64,000 nucleotides of DNA. Origin: Papilionanthe hookeriana x Papilionanthe teres (lineage: Eukaryota; Streptophyta; Magnoliopsida; Asparagales; Orchidaceae). Numbering within the stretch: the stretch's first letter is position 1; each line of letters opens with the position of its first letter. Below the pieces are notes generated by a model that did not search any database, had not been told where the DNA came from, and was given only the letters and a program-made list of their open reading frames with translations. The stretch lies in assembly GCA_022702705.1 (NCBI GenBank), contig CM040434.1, positions 55,106,953 through 55,170,952 of the forward strand. The letters run 5' to 3'. Of the stretch, positions 59,847 through 64,000 are shown piece by piece. The translations under genes were made by a program, and so were the position numbers.

Positions 59847-61001
59847 TAAGCAATTTTTGGAGATTTGAATCCTTCTATAAATAGAGACGAATTTTAGTCA
59901 GTTGTGTGTCATTCTAGAGTCTTTTAGTTTCTATATAGAGTCTTTCTAGTGTGTAGATAGAGTGTTTAACGTCTTGGTGAGTTTAATTAAGTGTGTTGTA
60001 CTAGAAGAAAGAGTCAAAGGAACTTTAAGGAGTCTGCTTGGGGAGAAGAATTGGGATAAGTATATTTGTTTATTGTTTGTTAACTTTAATGAAATCCATG
60101 ATTTGTGTTATTTTTCCAATGCATTCTGAGTAGTTCTTGATGCTTTTCTCCTTGTTTTCGAGATTTTGTGAAATGATGAATTAAAGTAGTTGTGCCTAAA
60201 AATATGAAAATAGAAATTGTGCTAATTTTTTACTTAAATTTTAATTTACTTTCAATCTGGCCAATTGATTTGTTAACATATGTTGAGTTATCAACTATAG
60301 TAAAGATTACATCCAAGATTTAGGGAAGTCAAAAGTCTTGGAATGAGGGTGCAAATAAATAGGGAAATATTAACTACTGGGCGTAGAATCGGACATTTTA
60401 GTGTGACCGACTAAAATCTTCAATTTGGTCCTATTGTTTGGGAGCTGAAGTGTAGATAGTTAGCACGCAGCAGAGGAACGTGGGAGCTCGAAGTGGCAGT
60501 CGGTATCCTTCCAAGCCTCAGTCACAGATTCGAAGAACCAAACATAAGACTAGTCAATGTTCTTTCGCACCTGGACCAGCGGTAAGAATAGGAATGCTCC
60601 CATTCTAGCACAATGCAATTAAAAACTCATTTAATTCTTCATTCACTTAATTCTCTCAAACAAGGAGAAAGATACTTTTCTAAAATCTTATATTCAACCT
60701 TTTAAGCATTAGTTTATTATAGTCTAAATGTTCTTAATTTCCGTATACTAGATTAGTAAGTAAATCTACTTTAAGTTGTCTTTAAAATTCTCTATCTTCC
60801 TCATGGGATCGATATCTGTGACTCCATCGAGTCCTATATTACTTGATAACGATACGTATACTTGCGTAGTATCCACATTATAAATCATAAATTCCATAAC
60901 AGAATCATCAGTATATATATATTCAGTGCGGGATCAAATTTTTGGTGTCGTTGCTAATTTTCATATCATAGTTGTAAGTATAAATATCGAAAAGTGGATC
61001 A
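59847..61001 (+). repeat. Element 2, 3' LTR, right piece
   Basis: The LTR sequence resumes after the GTGCT duplication (59842-59846) with TAAGCAATTTTTGGAGATTT, contains the TATA box CTATAAATAGA near 59876-59886 and ends GTGGATCA. It is followed by GACAT, the right target duplication of element 2. Confidence 0.9.
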
Positions 61002-61006
61002 GACAT

Positions 61007-64000
61007 CCCACATGATGTGATTAACCAAAAGAATACATTCCTTTGGGAGTTGCTCTTAACCCAAAATAAACACAAAAATTTTATTTTCTAGTTTTGGGTT
61101 GCTTTCACAGGGTTTTCTTTGTGGATATGCCTATATGTCGCTTTGCTTTTATTCATTTCGGACGTATGTTCTTGAGCTATCACACAAATGTACATTATGA
61201 ATGTTTTCCATGTTTTTTTAATTGTTTGCATATTTTTAATATATTTTCTTTCAATCTAGTTTCCCTCATATTTAAATCATCTTCATGATTCAAACGAGAG
61301 ACTTATTTCGAAAGAGTATTATACGATCACGATAAGTCAAGTTGGTGGCTCCAAAAGTTACGAAAAAGAATGAAAACAAATTCTGATGGATTTTGTTCAA
61401 TTATCTTGTTATTTTCTTTAAATATTTTATCTTTTTGATAATAATAAATCTTTGCAAGATGGTGGTTTCTCTCGCATACTAAATATTACAAATATATTCT
61501 TTCTATATTTTTTTTATTTTTATTCAGAATTTTAACTAAACTCAGCTTTGATGTCTTACCTTCAGTACAACCATGTTATATCGGTTGCACTGAGATAAAT
61601 CAGTGCAACAAATACAACTAGGTTCTATAATGGATAAATCAACCAATCGTAGGCACGAGGAAAAGAAAAAATTACAATTCATTCTTTCTCTATACAATTT
61701 TTTTTTTTACTTTTATGAAGATCTATAACCAAACCTAATTTTACTAATTTCCCTTCAATACAACTGTGTTGTATCAGTTGTACTATGATAAATTAGTACA
61801 ATTTATACTACATGCTTGTACAAGGAATCGATCAGTCAATCATAGGCATGAGGAAAAGAAAAAATAAAAAATTTATTATTTCTATATACAATTTTTTTAT
61901 TCATATTTTGAATGAAACTCAACTTTAATGTTTTTCATTCAGTTCAATCGTGTTGTATCGGTTGTAGTGAGATAAATCAATATAATCAATACAACATGGT
62001 TGTACAAGGGATAAATTAGCCAATAATTCATTTTTATATACAATCTTTTTATTTTTATTCAGATTTTTAATCAAGCTCAGCTTTACTGCCTCCCATTTAG
62101 TACAACACTATTATAACGATCGTATTAAGATTAATTAGTACAACAAATATAACATGTTTGTGTAAGAGACAAATCAATCAATCGTAGGCACAAGAAAAAA
62201 CAAAAAATAAAAAATCATTCTTTCTATATACAATTTTTTATTTTATTTTTATTCAGACTTTTAACCAACTTAACTTTGTTGTCTTCTCTCAAGATGCAGT
62301 CGTGTTGTATCTGATGTACTGAGATAAATAAATACAATCAATACAACATTGTTGTATAATGGTTAAATCAGCAAATCGTAGGCACGAGGAAAAGCAGAAA
62401 TAAAAAATTCATTTTTTTTATATACAATTTTTTAATATTTTTATTTATATTTTTAACGAAACTCAACTTTGTTTCTCTTCATTGCAACCATGTTGTATCG
62501 ATTTTACTTATATTTTTACTACAACTCAAGTCACAAATAAATGAGTGCAACAAATACAACAAGGTTGTAAATTAAAAAAGTCTTTTCTCCCCACCACATG
62601 ACATGATATAATGAATATTAGAGCTTTGAGCTTTGGAGCTTTCTCATAGGAATATTCATTATTTAGATTTTTTTTACTGTCAATTACTCAAACATTCCCT
62701 TCGATAGAACCGTTATTACAACCATATTGTATCGGCTGTAGTGAGATAACCAATACAACTAACACAATATGATTGTACAATGAATAAATTAGCTAATTTA
62801 CTAATCATAGACTCGAGGAAAAACAAAAATACAATATAATTTTTTGGAGAGAAAATTGTCATATCATGTTGCATTTAAATTTATTATTTTAAGCGCAAGC
62901 TAAATTTAAAAAGAAATAGTCTATATTTTAAAAAAAATATTTGATGATATATGCACTAAATTCCTACAAAAATGATCTGCTTTTTAGTTACTTTAACATA
63001 TATCTTCTAAATATTTAAATATGACATTACGATAAGGTTGTATTCGAGAAAATGTTTAATAATATATGCATTAAAACACAACAAAACAAAAGCCAAAACT
63101 TTCTATTGCTAACTTCAACTCATTTAACTAACTCGGTGGGTAAAAATATAGTTTTATTTATGTATTTTGTCAGCACTCAATCAAAGTAGTCTCTTTGGAA
63201 TATTAAATATTACATGCAACAAATGACTCCAAAATATATATTACAAATTAACAATATAAATAAAATTGTGTTTCAAATGCCAATGAATTCAAGTCTATAA
63301 TATCATCACCAAAAAAAGAAGCGGATATGATTTCAAAGTTGTTCAAGTTACAATTCTGCTTGTTCTCCAACATCAAAGTTTCTTCCTGAGTTTCAACAAT
63401 AATAACAATTTTTTCTTATGCATCACATGGAGAAAATCTTTTTGAATTTGCTTTCAAATTTCTTACACGTTATTTTTCTAAGTTCGAATGAGGCTCCAAT
63501 ACCCTACAATGGGCTGAATCAGGTCATGCCATTACTTAACGCCATTTCTTATAAATTTTCTAGAATAAAATAGTAATATTAACCTCGACAGTATCATTTT
63601 TTATCTGACTTCTACATGTAATTAATTCAAAATGGGTTAGTAAAAATTTTTCCTTAACCACTATGTCACGAAGCACTCGTTAATAAGGTCAGCCTGCAAG
63701 CTAGTTGTCAGTTTGCCCCACATGCCTACCATCATCGCCTTTGCTTAAGCTGATCTCCCTCCAGTCCTTAATTTCCGCATCCTCTTTGTACTTCCCGCTT
63801 GAATCTCCCTTAGTCCCAACGACCATCCCTCAGCCCAAGCAACACCACCATCTCTTCCCCTTCATACTCTCACGCAAAACTCACACACAGTTCGCCTCTT
63901 TACTTCTCAAATAGAACCAAAAAGTAGCACACTGGTTTTTATTTCTTCCAAAAAGTAAAATTTACAAAATAAACAAAAAAATAAAGTTCCTCATACACAG
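61007..64000. repeat. Segment X2, right part (matches 14334-17514)
   Basis: After element 2 the X sequence resumes (CCCACATGATGTGATTAACC) and stays collinear with X1 to the window edge. It includes a seven-unit version of the hairpin array. No gene is supported. An open frame on the plus strand at 63705-63914 has no support in X1. The CCT exon would lie just past the edge. Confidence 0.85.
61490..62832. repeat. Tandem array of about 185-base hairpin units (X2)
   Basis: About seven units have hairpins near 61567, 61760, 61945, 62100, 62295, 62487 and 62715. The unit corresponding to about 15310-15560 of X1 is missing, with a clean junction near 62020. In the first unit the stem pair changed on both sides (GTTGCACT with AGTGCAAC). 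Confidence 0.72.

Larger units (their letters stand above)
27414..61001 (+). mobile_element. Element 2: Athila-type retrotransposon, same family as element 1, split by element 3
   Basis: After removal of element 3 and one target duplication it is about 13.5 kb, almost the length of element 1, with the same gene order. The 5' LTR is 27414-28952. The 3' LTR is in two pieces, 39376-39761 and 59847-61001, which sum to 1,541 bases against 1,539 for the 5' LTR. The target duplications are GGCAT (27409-27413) and GACAT (61002-61006), one mismatch. The primer site is perfect, but coding regions carry many indels, some possibly sequencing artefacts. Confidence 0.92.

Noticed and set aside
1..64000. 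CRISPR arrays, bacterial operons, rRNA genes
   Set aside because: The tandem repeats seen lack regular unique spacers, no prokaryotic gene organisation exists, and no rRNA-like sequence was noticed.

Overview
This window is nuclear plant DNA, almost certainly from a eudicot, and it is nearly all retrotransposon. The evidence is AT-rich sequence, tRNA-Asp primer binding sites, plant Ty3/gypsy (Athila-type) gag and pol, a plant CCT-domain exon, and no bacterial-type operons or rRNA. No intact host gene is visible. I cannot name the species.

Layout. 1-302 is the tail of an Athila-like LTR, here called family Y. 303-560 plus 14037-21029 is a non-LTR segment X1, split by element 1. Element 1 (561-14031) is a 13.47 kb Athila-type retrotransposon with 1.53-1.55 kb LTRs and a perfect GGTAT target duplication. 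X1 holds a tandem array of hairpin-bearing repeats, a broken CCT-domain exon and a palindromic minisatellite. 21030-26859 is Y2, a gag-only relative with a 2.18 kb 3' LTR. Its right flank, X2 (26860-27413 and 61007-64000), is a second copy of X1. X2 is split by element 2 (27414-61001), same family as element 1. The 3' LTR of element 2 is itself split by element 3 (39762-59841), a 20.1 kb element with 7.35 and 7.71 kb terminal repeats and a 5.0 kb non-coding interior.

Order of events: Y entered the locus, a unit of about 13.1 kb (X plus Y) was duplicated in tandem, elements 1 and 2 landed independently in X1 and X2, and element 3 landed in element 2. Each copy of X preserves the empty site for the element in the other copy.

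Elements 1 and 2 share one plan: LTR, tRNA-Asp primer site, gag, protease, reverse transcriptase, RNase H, integrase, a short hairpin, then two paralogous env-like ORFs (A and B), a long 3' UTR with a long-range stem, a polypurine tract and the LTR. All coding regions carry stops or frameshifts. The most interesting feature is a GC-rich motif, consensus CCGCCGACGGCGAGATCG. It is clustered in the LTR upstream of a TATA box and again upstream of each env-like ORF. ORF A also has a clear TATA box, and ORF B has a likely 5' UTR intron. This looks like one retrotransposon with three related promoter modules.
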